Positions 34,480 through 46,740 are shown, counted from the first letter of the stretch. The stretch is DNA of 64,000 nt from Schistocephalus solidus (GCA_017591395.1 WEDG01012052.1:22521-86520); one strand, 5' to 3'. A program made the numbers and translations. Notes: a model not told the origin generated them from the letters alone.

Positions 34480-35040
34480 CGTGACAGAGAAAATGGCTGC
34501 CCGTGCAACTTCGTCAACCGGTGCATACGCAAACGAGCCAAGAGACTACATTGGAGCGGCCCCAAATGCTGGCGAACGATTCCATGCGTTAAATGCTCTC
34601 GGAAGCTGCCAGTCGCCTTCTCACACCCCTTAGCGTTGGAGTCACACACAGGCCGGAGGCAACCATTAGGCGTCATGTGATGAGACCAAAAGACCCACTG
34701 TCCCGCCAAGAAATGTCTAGAGCCTTTTATCGGATCAGGTACAGTTGAGGATAAGGCAACTACGTCGGAGAAACTGAAAGACTTCTCGGGACGCGAATTG
34801 CCGAACATGCGGTGACAGTGCGGAGTGGTGACGCTAAATCTCGAGTCGCGGTTCATTCAAGAGACCCGACCACATCTTCAAGTTCGAGGAGGCTGCAATT
34901 CCTGTGAGAGGTGACAATCGCATGGACCACCAAATGCTTCAGGCACGGCTCACGGGCCCCCAGTCTATTAACAATTGTAATCATCCCCCCTTGCGTTTTC
35001 GGAAACATAGAAGGTTTGGTATGAGGAGGCAAATTTTCAC
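34480..35040 (+). pseudogene. Penelope-like element remnant with GIY-YIG nuclease domain
   Basis: In shifting frames: NFVNRCIRKRAKR (about 34500), RLLTPLSVGVTHRPEATIRR and HVMRPKDPLSRQEMSRAFYR (34614-34735), then NYVGETERLLGTRIAEHAV (from about 34760), SGDAKSRVAVHSRDP, HIFKFEEAAI, RGDNRMDHQML and LTGPQSINNCN. The pattern Y-V-G-E-T...R-I-x-E-H with later H-x-F-x-F is the GIY-YIG endonuclease of Penelope-like elements as known from flatworms. At least three frame changes and several stops show it is inactive. The reverse transcriptase part was not found to the left. Confidence 0.72.
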
Positions 35041-35044
35041 CGTT

Positions 35045-35560
35045 TCTTCATAGCAGATGGATAGATTAGTTTATGCTCGAAATAACCGTGCTAGTTGTAT
35101 CTTCTTCAATCTCGAAGTTCCGCAGATTAATCCACGTTTACTTGCATTTCCCACATTGGAATTTTTATCAGTATCGTTTGGATCTCATGAGTTGAGAAAC
35201 TGGGGACAATGGCCTATCCAAAACTGCTCTGCTCCTTATGTGAGTAAACACTACGGTCTTCACAATCATCGTAAGCGTCACCCCAATTTGATGCTTTGTT
35301 ATCGAAATGTCTTGGGCGTACATCCATTTGTGGGTTCCATTCTATCGGCTAGCCAACTCTGGCCAGGTACCCGAAACGCCTGTAGTACTTTCTGCTGGCT
35401 ACCAACACGCGGGCCGATCTGCGATGTACCCAGAGGACTGTCTGGTTAGAAGTGCATTTGGGAGACGTCCGCACGCAGTGCACTCCTGCCACGATTTGTC
35501 CCTTGACAGGCTTTCCCCTACGCGACAGTACACCGTGAAATGGCAGCACATCTAGGTGTG
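35045..35560. other. Unrecognised 130-residue plus-strand frame
   Basis: The frame 35057-35449 (starting MDRLVYARNNRASCIFFNLE) has mixed composition and follows the Penelope-like remnant, but no motif is seen. It may be chance or element-derived. Confidence 0.25.
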
Positions 35561-35571
35561 GGAGACTGTTC

Positions 35572-36040
35572 AAACACACACGCACACACGCACGCACACA
35601 CACACACACACACACACAGTGTGTGCGCACAGTGATGAGCTTGTGCGGCCAATCTGGCAACTGTCCCCGCCAACTTCGCTCGCTTTCTGGTGCATCTCCT
35701 TTTCACCACTACCAATAAACCCCGCGCCTCCCCTCGGTCTCCGGTCGTCTCCGACGTCGCCGATTGTTAATTGATCAAAAATATTTCAGGGGGTGCAGTG
35801 TAGTCCAGTCACACACACACACACTCTCTCTCTCACACACACACACTCGCACACACATTCTCTCTCACACACACATACACGACTGCTGTTTTCAACCAAC
35901 TTCAAGTAAAAGTTAATAGCCACTAAAAACAGCATTCAAATGATATCATTTCAAAATCTCCCACCCCTCCTGCCACTTATACTCTTCCCCTACCACGGTC
36001 GACACTTCCACTGACACACAAACACACACATACAGGTATG
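35572..36040. repeat. CA/CT dinucleotide-rich cluster
   Basis: (CA)n at 35572-35620, mixed CA and CT runs at 35810-35880 and more CA at 36015-36045. No gene within. Confidence 0.9.
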
Positions 36041-36239
36041 CACATACACATATCACTTCCAGGGGGTCAGTACGGCTTGAGGATGGGAAGAAAAGGAGGA
36101 CTTCTACTTCTGGTGTCATCGCGTCTGCAAAAACTCCCCCGTCTGCTCGCCCCCCGTCCCCTACAATCACAACAATAAATTGATGCTCGTCGTCGAACCA
36201 AGTTCTTGTTGTGGGTGCCTGCAAGCACCCCCTGAAGTC

Positions 36240-36770
36240 GCAGTGGTGGTGGCGGCGGCGGCGATTGCCCACAGGACGACAGCGAGACGGCAGTCCGCTC
36301 TCCTCCCCCTTCCCTCCGCCCTCCTCAGCCGATGTCAAATCGGGTAGCACGCGCGCGCAATCGTGCCCATGCTGACGGCTGGCGACAAACGTGCACTGCG
36401 ACGACCAATCAGGTCTTCGCGATTATAAACGCGCGATGGGCTATGATAGCGGTGGCGGGGCCCGAGGCAGAGGGGCTGGCATGGGTGGCGCGCGGTGGGT
36501 ACCGCGCCCAGCTGGTTGCTAGGTTGCTTGATAGCGTCTCTCTTGGGCGTTCGCGTGCCATAGTTTTTGCACTTCCCACCCCCCTCCACCCCCCGTTTAT
36601 TGCATCGGCGCCGTCGCCGCTTGCCCCGTTTCAGTCCGTGTCGCTGCGAGAGAGTCAGAGGCCGCGAGTGGTGGCCTGTAGTGGCGGTCCGGACAGCCCC
36701 GCCCCCTGCCAATGCTACTGTGTAGTGCGCCTGTTGCCGAGCCTCAAGGGTAAGAGGGGCCGTGGGGAGT
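36240..36770 (+). promoter_or_regulatory. GC- and CpG-rich stretch with CCAAT and TATA-like boxes
   Basis: This is the most CpG-dense stretch outside the LINE. It holds GACCAATCAGG near 36401 and GATTATAAACGCGCG near 36420. Long frames run on both strands but match nothing and overlap each other, as expected in GC-rich DNA. It could be a promoter and 5' untranslated exon; no coding exon was found next to it. Confidence 0.3.
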
Positions 36771-36869
36771 TCACGCAAAAGGTTAGCCTCGGGGAAGTAA
36801 CTATGCGAGTGTGTGTTCACTGGGCACGCTACACAGTCTGCGACGGACCCTGTGGATAGGAGAGAGTGG

Positions 36870-38690
36870 ACAAGAGGGTGAAAATGAAACTACACCGGCC
36901 ATAAAACTGGGGACACGCTCGGAGTGGAGAAGTTATGCCAACACATCGTGATCTGCAAGTTCGCAATGAAGGGCAGTATAGGCGTTGACAAGAGGAGGCG
37001 GATGAAGGAAAAATACGGCTCCAACTGCCATAACGGTGCAAGGGATTAAGGAATTCCTCGAGGAAAAGCGGGAAGAGACATGCGCTCGCCTGATGAAGCT
37101 AGTTCGGGTTTGGAAAGATGGCTTAGAAACATTTCTCACTAATGAGTCTGAGATGGCCATTCAAGTCTCTCTTGTATGTGCCGACAATGTTCATCTGCCT
37201 ATAATACTAGGCACTGTACGGCTGCTGGTGCGGCTCTGGAGTAAGCCCTAAAACAGAACGGAACGAGTGAGTTCCGTTGGCGATCGGTGAGTGTTCATCA
37301 ACCAGCTTGTTTGGATGGGACGTTCACCCTCTGTAGCTTTTTTGTCAGCCAATGGAAGTAGCCCGGCTATACTGAAATAGAACCACCAGGATACCATAAT
37401 ATAGTATATTTGGGTTGGGAAAAACGACGCTCCAAAATAGCAGACTTGAAGAAGAATGCATATGAAAAAGGTGTATTTACCCGTTCCTTGTTTAAATGAA
37501 CAATTAAAACACTATTATAATGACCACGCCGAACGAGATCCACCAATGAGAATTTAGCCCGCATCTTAACCGACAGTCAGCAAACCTTTTGGTCAGTATA
37601 TATTCAAGCAAAATATCAAAATTCCAAGCAAGCAGCTCTAAATAGAGACAACGTCAAACGCAGGTCTGCACTTGAACGTCAGCATAGGGACGGAACATGT
37701 TTGTTCATTTGGACTTCAAGTTACACGTGACTTTAAACTCTCCCGTTTACCGCTTAAAAGAGGGGAGTCCGTGGTTCAACTGGGAGACCGGTTAACTCAA
37801 TTATCGTGTACCCAACCGCTCCGTATTCGAAATCCGGATCTTCCCCGATTGGATACTGGGTGTGTGACGGTTTGCTGATGGTACTAAAACCAGAAACGAC
37901 CGCCTGTGCTTTCTACTACCACCTGATTGTCCACTGTTTGACCGTTTGGCAGCGTGCTCTCATTTTTTTCAAAAATATACTTTTTTTCTTTTCGGAAAGT
38001 ATTATTGTAACAAAACTTTTATGCTGGGTTCCTTCTAGAGCTTAGCCTAACGCTGCCGGCAACCAGCGTGAGCATTTCTGACTTATTCTGACCTATTCCT
38101 GCCGTCCATCTGTCACAGGTACCTAAACCCCAAACCAGGAATTACCAAGGATTTAACTCGCATCCCGCTGGTTAGTGACCTCAAAATGCTACCTACTCAA
38201 CCATGGTAGCATATCCGTTAGGTTTAATTCGGGAATATTTAGTTACGTGCGAATGGTGTTCACTGACCGAATACTGGCGTACCAGTGTTGACTGGAGCCC
38301 TCTAATGAACAATCAATGAACAATCAATAATCAACGCTTCTTTCGGTTTGTAGGATACCATATGACCAAGATAATTCGGGTTATGGGACAATGCGAATTT
38401 TTAGACACGGGCATCAACATTTGCAGAAGTCTCAAAATTTATGCTTCCATCTGGACGGGTGTTTTCTTCGTCCTTCCTCCCAGAAGTCACAATTTGACTC
38501 GATCTGTCTCTGCTGTTGTTCAGAAAAAAAATTAATAATGCCGGACTGTTCCCCCTTCATCCTCCTTCTCATAAGTTGCCTTGTCTGGTTCTTCATCACT
38601 CAGAGCGAACTCGTCAGCCACCTGCACTTACTTTCCTTTTCTTCCTGTTCAAATCAGCTTCTTCTTATTTCTATCCTCTGCTCTTACCCA
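36870..38690. other. No recognisable gene apart from the SINE at 37.2 kb
   Basis: A weak SINE-like block occurs at 37770-37900 (GGTTTGCTGATGGTACTAAA). Confidence 0.45.
37145..37308 (+). mobile_element. SINE 3' half
   Basis: Starts in the body (GAGATGGCCATTCAAGTCTC) and runs through GTACGGCTGCTGG and GAGTTCCGTTGGCGATCGGT to the tail. No head. Confidence 0.72.
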
Positions 38691-38696
38691 TACCCC

Positions 38697-38803
<107 letters not shown>

Positions 38804-38804
38804 G

Positions 38805-40675
38805 GTCGTGCGAAGGGTGAAACTAATGTTGGAGGCAGCAACGTATGCCTCACAGAGTGGACACATCTTCAACTTTGATGCAGTGTAGACTGTTGGCCGA
38901 AGCTGTTATCAAGGAGCAAGGCAGTTGCCGTCTGGATGCCCCCAGACTGCTCGGTCAACCTCCACATAAACTTGTTCTCCTCGCCTGGTTTACGAAACTT
39001 GTTGACCGGAAAAATGAGGAATCGAACCAATCGGGAACGCCAATTATCACCGAGGTCAGCGGTTGGCAGAGGGTTAGGGTGGAACCGATGTCTGATCCAA
39101 CCCCAGCCTCTGAGGAGGGATAGCCGAAATCAATAATTGAAACGTCAGATCCCCAAATGAACCAATCACGCTGAACGTCCATCTTCTACTTTTTATTGTT
39201 CTTTGGAACCGCATTTCCTCTACTATTTATTTTTACTTATTTCCACGTTCAAAAATAGAAGCTGTTCGTAGGCCCGCGGCAACAAGTTGCCTGGAAGTTT
39301 TGCGGTTAGTAGTTGTCTACTAACTTCAGTGCAGCTGCGGCGAGGGAAACTGCATCGGGTGAACCGATTGAGGACTGCAAACGCGAACTTATGAGCATCA
39401 GCTGACCGTTCACTGGTTGGACCCGATGCCGTTGGTAACAATCTATGCCACGCAGGTGAGAAGCATCTTCAATTTTGATCCCAGTGAGATCGTGAACTGA
39501 AAAGACGATCACAAATCAAGGTAGAGGCAGGAGGCCTGGATGTCCACTGAGTACTCTCTCTCCCTCTCCCACCCTATCTCTCTCTCTCACCCTCTCGCCC
39601 TCTCTCACCCTTTCTCTCTATCTCTGTCAACATGCCTCCTCTTATCTGGTTTTACGAGCCTGCTTGACAGGAAGCAGTGAAGACATGAAACACTCGGGCC
39701 GACAATAATCAGCGTGGTCAATGAGGGTGTGGGCACCAAATTTTACGGTGAAACGGGGACTGAACACAGTCAACCTACACCTCAAGCAAAATGAACCCTG
39801 CACCAGGCGCTGCGCACACGACTCGATAGTGTCCGAACATACCATCGGCGCCCCTTCAACGACTACTGAAATGCTTGAAATGCCTCGCTACTGAGGAAGA
39901 ACTTTGTGATCGGCAGTCTACGCAGGTTCGTCGGCGCTTTGGGCATTTGAGCAAAACCTGAATGCCACAATGACCCAGCAGCCTTTCAGAGGCTGACTTC
40001 ATCGGCAGGTGCTACCCTTGCCCCTAACATCTGTGGAGCGGAGTCTACAGACCACATCCTGGAGTCCCGCCACTCCACAACTGCTGTGGATGCAACTAGC
40101 TGGATGATAACCAACCCCACCGTACCTAACCTCAATGAGGTACTACATCATTTGCACGTGTTCTCCCCCTCCTTCCCTCGACGTGGTTCAAAATCGTGGC
40201 ACCTGAGCTTCTCCTCGACGAAGTATCTCAGCTGGTTATCATCTCTCATTGCTGTTTCGGGTTCATTTAATCCACCACCAATCACTGTCACTCCTCATGA
40301 GACGGTACAAGTTGGCGTCAGATCCACATTTTCGGTGGGAGCTACCGGGGGGGGAAGCCACTGAAGACGCTTGTGCTGCCATCAGCTTACTCGCACCCTC
40401 TCCAGCTGCGGTCTCCTTAAAAGTAATGCCAGTGATCCCTCCCTCTTGACCTTAATTTACGAGGCTGGCAACTGCTGGCCTTCAAAATGCAATTCTTGTT
40501 ACCTATTCTGTGCCAGGTTCGGCCTCCTCAAGGTTGACCCAGACTAACCCCATGCCTTACATTAGCTTGACTCGTGTCATTTCGTCTCCCATATTCCAAA
40601 TAATTTATACACTTCCATCGCCAATTTGCTAGCCCTGTTTGCTTTCTGACTTTTTACTCGTCGTCCGGCCTTCTC
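38805..40675. other. No recognisable gene
   Basis: Short frames without motifs, plus the CT-rich tract. 39.6-40.1 kb is coding-like in base composition but broken in every frame, possibly an old element. Confidence 0.4.
39540..39630. repeat. CT-rich low-complexity tract
   Basis: Repeated CTCTC and CCCTCTCTC motifs over about 90 bp. Confidence 0.9.
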
Positions 40676-40679
40676 AGTT

Positions 40680-40932
40680 TAAGCAGTCCGACCATTTAGC
40701 GCGGGAGATGCGCTGAACCGAAGCGTCAACTGAGCTGGACAGAACCAGCATAGTCCATAATACATGGCCCACGTAGGTGCAGTCACAGGTTGCGTCAGCC
40801 GCCCACGCCCGATCCTGTCTCCGGTCTTCTTGGTTCTGTTTTGACATCCGGTCCCGGTAGGCTGGAGCAGGAGAGTGCGATAGATGCTGCACAAGCCAAT
40901 TCACGCGCAAGTCACCATCCCTGCAGGGTTCA
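40680..40932 (+). mobile_element. LINE 3'-tail fragment, 3' end missing
   Basis: Recognised by CTCCGGTCTTCTTGGTTCTG, ATTCACGCGCAAGTCACC and CCCTGCA. The last 60 or so bases of the family, including the terminus, are absent. Confidence 0.6.
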
Positions 40933-41339
40933 CGGTAAGGGGACTAAGAGGTGAGTTGGTTTCAGTCGCGCTTGCATCCGAAATGAGGTAGCCATCGTCA
41001 AGACTACATTCCACCATATTGTGAATCGTACAGGCCTCCACACATGATGTGCAAGGAACCCCTCACTGACTGGAGTTCGTTCAGGGAGAGTCGTAGTTTG
41101 AATAAAGGCACCGTTACAGACAAAACTCAAACTGCCCAATTCCATGTTTTGTCCTCAAATCGGGTCGGTAAAAAACTTTTGCCAACATCGATCTGGTAAA
41201 AATATTACATCCCTTAATGGTCACTTCGACTCCCTTCGGTCCTTTGGCCTTTGCGATTCTGCCGAAACAGTTCGAAATTTTACCAATGAGGTACGTCCAG
41301 ATTGGCTTTTATTTTGCTTACAGGGACGATCTCCGGAAT

Positions 41340-41470
41340 ACAGGGGACTGCGCTAAATTTCAGAGAAATTAGCGTATGGAGTAAGGTTAAGGGTTGCGAT
41401 TTGGGTTAACACGGGAATACTTACCGCTTACTGGAATTACGCAGAAGGCCGACTACAAGAGCAGCTTTAA
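41340..41470. mobile_element. Short fragment of the TTAGGG-like foldback family
   Basis: GGTTAAGGGTTGCGATTTGG, AACACGGGAATACTTACC and TGGAATTACGCAGAAGGCC echo the right arm of the 2-kb element. Confidence 0.45.
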
Positions 41471-41589
41471 GTTTTTGCCAAGCTAATCCACCGTAAAAAA
41501 AATTCCGTTTCTGCCTAACAAGCTGTTTAATTTATTGCGTTACTTTTTTGTATTTTTTAACATTTTTCCTTATTTTTGCCCGTTGATGC

Positions 41590-41860
41590 AAACCCTTGCT
41601 AGGCAGCCAGTCGGAATTCCTAAACTGCAACTTCAATTCAAAGAATGCACTATTTCGATGAGCTTGTCACTTTTCACCATCTACCCAACCGGAATTTTTG
41701 AGTCCGTTAGGATGCCTTTTGGCACTCAGAACTCTGGCCGTTTGCTGGTGCTGACGATCTTCTCAATCCAGCGAACGTGGTTGCCTCCAAGAACCACAGT
41801 CCGTGAGCGATCTCATGAACAGTTACCCGAACTTCTGAAGCGCTTTTTCGGTTAGGCAGG
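41590..41860 (+). pseudogene. Ty3/gypsy-type LTR retrotransposon RT remnant
   Basis: The frame contains TGIFESVRMPFGTQNSGRL, which matches the F-E-F-x-R-M-P-F-G-L-x-N-A motif before the gypsy RT active site. In the next frame follows ADDLLNPANVVASKNHS, a decayed Y-x-D-D-x-L...A-S block, and then EQLPELLKRF, matching the helix after it. The catalytic Y/F-x-D-D is reduced to G-A-D-D. No LTRs, integrase or gag are attached. Confidence 0.58.
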
Positions 41861-41929
41861 ATAATTTAAGTGGGGTTGCAATATCGATCATCATGTGGCA
41901 TAATCCAATCCAATAATATTACAGACAGG

Positions 41930-42620
41930 CCAGGATGCCATTTTTCGACTGCACTCCTTTTGGGCCATCTGCAGAAACCACCCTCAGTAAAAAAATAACT
42001 TCTTAAGTAGTATGCAATTTTCTACTGATTTTCGATGTCCCTATGGGATCAAATATGTTTGAAATAAAACATGCATAACACATCACTTCTGGTAGATCTT
42101 TCGTAGAAAGTTTATGCCTTAAAAAGATATTTTTCGGTTAAAAAAGGTTTTAAATTTATGAAGAATTTTGCACATAACCTGCCACTACGCCTGCATCCAG
42201 ATATTCCGAACTGTGTGCTGTATAAATTCCGTCCGAGGAAAATCACACATTTCTCTACCCTATTAGGAATCAGTTACATAACATTTGCAATGGACGGGGA
42301 CCACGCTGCATATCTTATAAGCAGCATCAGTAACTGGGAAGATAAAAGGCTTTATGAATTTCATGTTCTTAAAAATCTCATAATTATAAACAATTTTTAA
42401 AACTGAAAAGTACCTTTTCTTCAAGTATAAAATTTTACGAAGACCTAATTTTCACCGAAATAATATTTGTGTGTGTGTTCTCTATAGAATATATTTGACA
42501 TGATAAGGGCATCCAGAATCAATGAAAGAAATTCATATTGTTTAGGTGGTCGTTTTTAGCGATTGCAGTTTCTACAGGTGGCCGCAAGGATTGTGAGATC
42601 GTTCACGTCCCATTCTAGAG
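41930..42620. mobile_element. AT-rich foldback-like repeat, copy 1
   Basis: The left part has CAGGATGCCATTTTTCGACT, TTCTTAAGTAGTATGCA and TTCGATGTCC. The middle has TCTTCAAGTATAAAATTT. The right part has ATAAGGGCATCCAG and TTTCTACAGGTGGCCGCAAG. The outer parts are inversely related to each other. No coding frame is kept. Confidence 0.55.
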
Positions 42621-42624
42621 CGAT

Positions 42625-43085
42625 TGACCAAATTTGACGTGTACATTAATGAATTTTAATTTTTTTTGGTTCGCATGCTCATATTTGTATAATGCCGTGG
42701 ATTATTTTTTGGTTGTCAGGCGCCAAAGATTCAGCCATTCGCGACGAGTTGCCTATGGCCCCTTCCTTTAGAAAAATTCGTCCTTTTTACGGGCTTTGAT
42801 AGTCTTTATCAACATTTACTTCTCCAGAACGCTCAACTCATGTGACCTCTCAGTAATCTCTTCGGGGGAAAAAACCGCGAGTTTTCAGTTACCTGAAATG
42901 CACAGATTCCGTTCAAAGCACCAAAGAGGCCTTTGCAAATGCAAGTAGCCGTTTTTATACTCAAAAACCTGTCCTTTTCTCCATTGCAGCTAACGCCTCT
43001 AATGTAGCAATCGGTGAATTCCCTCAGAAATAGGCTCCAACAGTGACCGTTAACACTACAAAGTTGGCATTCACATCACAAGAGA
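42625..43085. other. No recognisable feature
   Basis: No frame or repeat recognised. Confidence 0.5.
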
Positions 43086-43089
43086 CGAA

Positions 43090-43955
43090 TATTGTCGGCA
43101 AAGACAAGGGAGACTGGACTGGTCATTTCTGGTTTATTAGCCGCCAGCCAGTCAGCCACTATCTAAACCGGCAAGACAACGAGCCAGTGGCTCAGTGGTT
43201 AGAGCATTGGACTTCTGATCAACGAGTCACGGGTTCGATCCTCAGGTGGTGCACACCACCTGGGATTGGGTATGACTGGCTGATTATGGCGAATAACCCA
43301 GAAATGGCCATTCCAGCCTCCCTTGGCTTTGCCGGCAATATTCGGCCGCCTATTCTACTACTAGCCGTCGTGCGGCTGTTGGCGGGGCTCGAGAGTAAGC
43401 CTCAAGGCAGAGCGGAACGAGTGCGTTCCGGTAGCGATCGGTGAGGGTTCATCGGCAAATGCACATCATGACACTTGTGGTCCCGAAATCCCTGCACCAC
43501 GAGCTCATTTTATTGCCGCAGTGGGTTAGAGCGTTGGACGTCTAACCAACAGGTCACGAGTTCGAGCCTAGGGTGGCACAAAACCTGGGGTTGGATATGA
43601 CTGGCTAATGACGGCTAATCAGTCAGAACTGGCCAATCAAAACCTTCCTAGGGCACCAGCCAGTGTGGTTGCTGGTGGGGCTGCAGAGTGGGCCCTAAGG
43701 CAGAACGGGGCGAGTGAGTTCCGTTGGCGATCGGTTGGCGTTCTTTAATGCATGTCAGTATTCCTAATATAAACCGGCAAGACAACGAGCCCGTGGCTCA
43801 GTGGTTAGAACGTTGGACTTTTGATGAACAGGTTGCGCGTTCGAGCTTCTGGTGGGGTACCACCCGGGGTTGTGTGTGACTGGCCGATGACGGCTAATGA
43901 GCCAAGAATAGCCATTCCAGTCTCCCCCCTCGTCTTTGTCGGTATTGTTTACAAG
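43090..43955 (+). mobile_element. SINE cluster: inverted body fragment and three plus-strand heads in tandem
   Basis: 43090-43160 is a minus body fragment. 43165-43465 is a full plus copy with A-box TGGCTCAGTGG and B-box GGGTTCGATCC. 43500-43770 and 43771-43955 are two further units joined by TATAAACCGGCAAGACAACG. The best-kept head in the window is at 43180-43245. Confidence 0.85.
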
Positions 43956-43959
43956 CCAT

Positions 43960-46275
43960 TATTATCGAAAGCAGATGTTCTCGCGTGTGCACTCATGATA
44001 AGCCTCCTAACTGCGTCTACACTACTCCTTCTGACTTGCATGCTCACCTCGTGATGTTTTAGTGCGCTAAAAACGCCTCTAAACAAACGCGCGGCTTTTA
44101 AGTACAATATTAATCCCACCGTAACCGTGTGACCCATTAAGTCCTTCTCATTTGACTGGCGTCAATATCCCACGAATATTAATTCCGTTCGTTGGAGAAC
44201 AGGCTCATCTAAACTCGAAAGTGGTGACCCCGATGTGATTGAAACTCGGTTGATTGTAGAGCGTGCACGGACATGTGCTTCGCAGTTTATTGATGCCAGT
44301 TAAATGAGAAAGAACGAATGAGCCGCGAAGTGGCGTTTTCAGAAGGGTTATCACCACGTGTGTTTTGGTGCATTAAAACGAACCACGTAGGGTTATTACG
44401 ACCGTATTTCTCAAAACACCAATGATACGGACGTTTCTATTCGGGCTGTGTTAGTTGTCCCATCGCGGTATTAATTTCATTGCATGCACCTGTCGGGATT
44501 TGGAGGCGTGACCGAAGTGCAGTATCAGCCACATTTTACCGAACAGATGGTGCAAGCCAGCCTTGAGACCACGACTATGGCACTATTCGCCAACTCCGGT
44601 ATCAATTTGAGGGTCGTGTCGCGTGGTTCCTCCTGACCTATGGCAACGGCCGAGACGATTTTACCTCTGCACGATCTTGCCCATTATGGCATCCGGGTTA
44701 ATTAGTGCCTCGTTAGCGATCATGTAGTCTTACCTGAATGTGATCTTGCCCGACCTGCTAAAAGGCACAGAGCAGAAGGCACAACACCGATTTAATTGGC
44801 ACTTTACTTGTTCCTGGCAAGCCTTTCGATCACGTCCACACAGACGTTGTATATCCTTTATCCGTGTCCCCTGATTGCAGCTAGCTGCTCGCAGCAGGCA
44901 CTGTTGTTCACGCCTTTCTGGATATCCCACGATGGTGGCTATTAACCTCCACAACCACCATCACCATCGACGATAGCTCGATCGTCTTAAGCGACGATGT
45001 TCACTTTTTGCCTCGCGGAGTAGCGACGACCTGGCGGACTTTCATCGTCACTATTACACTATCTTCTCCCTCATCCAACTATCTCCGACGGCTGGTCAAT
45101 TTCAAGACGGCTGGAAGATAATTCTTGCGCTTCAATGATTAACAAACAATCTACGCGTGCCACATGCACGATCTGGTCCTAACAGTCCCCACCAGTCTTT
45201 CACAAGGATGACTCAAACGTAAAATGCAACAGGGCGCCATAGAGTACACATTGAGGAGGTGCCCGTGTCAGAGCTGAGAAGGACCCGGTTATCCTGAATC
45301 GACTACTTTTATTCCGTTGTGAGAGATTCACACGTGTCAGAGAGGAATACGAGGATAATACGTGGACATAGATTCCCAAGTGTCAGCATCTCACAAGCAT
45401 ATGTCAACTGTCAGAGCCTGTTGGCCATCTGGTACGTTGGCTTATACGGCTTTCGCGTACTATTTACAGCCTCATTACCACGTATTGTGGGCCAACCTGG
45501 CTCTTGTTTTGGTGCAGAGCATCTACAACACAGCCCACTCTGGGGCCAACCATAGAGCGAGGCCAGGACTTTTAATCTAGATCTTTTCATGGCCTTCCTT
45601 GCGTCCTTAGATGTTCTCGAAGATGCACGATCACATAAGAGCCCTCGCCCAACAGCTCAGTTGAGAGCTTACACCGGCAACTAAAAGCTTCGCCACGGAT
45701 TTATTACAGTCCAACCCAATGGTTCTAGCATCTGTCGTTTGTCATCTTCCGGATTCCCATTGGTCTCAGATCCTATTTGGTGTTCGGCGGCCAAACTCAA
45801 TTATAGCCTGATTGTACTGATTCTTGATGACTTTGGAGCCACATCGGTACAAATGCCACCGATGACGGGCCACAGTGGCGCAAAAATAGTTTATCTCACT
45901 GCCGTCGCTTTACGCGAACCGTCAAGTTAGCCATGCATTGCATTCAACCTGCTAAGCTGTTCTTTAACCTCCTCTTCCGTTCGGATCCTCTTATGATCCC
46001 TGTCCCTTCACGGGTCACCAGACAGTTCTTGTGATGCTTTAGATCGACGATTTGCATTTGACTCACTGCGATCCCCAGCCATCGCTTCAGTCCCACCCCC
46101 GTCTGAATTAGACCCTAAAAACCGTGCGACACTCTAGATCCATTCTTTGCGCGAGGCGGTGGTCATGCCCGCTTCTTTGGTCGCGATCAGCTTGAGTCTT
46201 ACGTTTGCTTTTAACCCCAAATTAAACGTGCTGTCATGGGGGTAAAATGCCAACAAATCCCCCCGAGTTTTTTCA
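43960..46275. other. Mostly unrecognised; possible LTR-element remains
   Basis: Apart from the primer-binding-site-like block at 44220, no family could be named. A trace of LINE tail may lie at 45150-45190 (CTACGCGTGCCACATGCACG). Confidence 0.35.
44215..44245 (+). other. Possible LTR-retrotransposon primer-binding site
   Basis: The plus strand reads AAAGTGGTGACCCCGATGTG. A TGG-starting tRNA-complementary block (TGGTGACCCCGAYGTGATT) commonly follows the 5' LTR in animal LTR elements. Neither LTR copy could be delimited, and no gag frame is clear downstream, so this is a hint only. Confidence 0.3.
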
Positions 46276-46279
46276 TTAA

Positions 46280-46740
46280 TAGATCGATGGTTAGAGCGTT
46301 ACACGCCTGAGCAACAGGTCGCAGGTTCGACCCTCGGATGGGTCACCACACGGGGTTGAGTATGACTGGCTAATGACGGCTTATTAGCCACAAATGGCCA
46401 TTCCAGTCCCCCTGGTCTTTGCTGGCAAGCATAATCTGCCTACGACACTAACCACTGTGCGGTTTTTGACGGGGCTCGAGAGTGGGCCACAAGGCAGAAC
46501 GGGGCGGGTAAGTTCCCTTTAGCGATCGGTGGGCGTTCGTCAACAAATGTCAGTATTCCTGATCTAAGCCGGCAAGACAACGAGCCCGTGGCTCAGTGGT
46601 TAGAGCGTTGGTCTTCTGATTAACAGGTCACGAGTTCGAGACTCGGGTGGTGCACCACTTGGGATTGGGCATGACTATCTGATGACGGCTAATGCACCAG
46701 AGATGGCCATTGCGGTCTCCCTTGTCTTTGCCGGCAATCC
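46280..46740 (+). mobile_element. SINE head-to-tail dimer
   Basis: First unit 46285-46555, second 46556-46740, joined by GATCTAAGCCGGCAAGACAA. The second has A-box TGGCTCAGTGG and GAGTTCGAGACTCGG. Confidence 0.85.

Noticed and set aside
36332..36859. 175-residue plus frame and 161-residue minus frame
   Set aside because: Overlapping frames on both strands in GC-rich DNA, neither with motifs or a credible start.
43180..43250. tRNA gene
   Set aside because: Good A- and B-box-like sequences, but the stems do not pair as a tRNA and a SINE body continues from it; same for all other heads.
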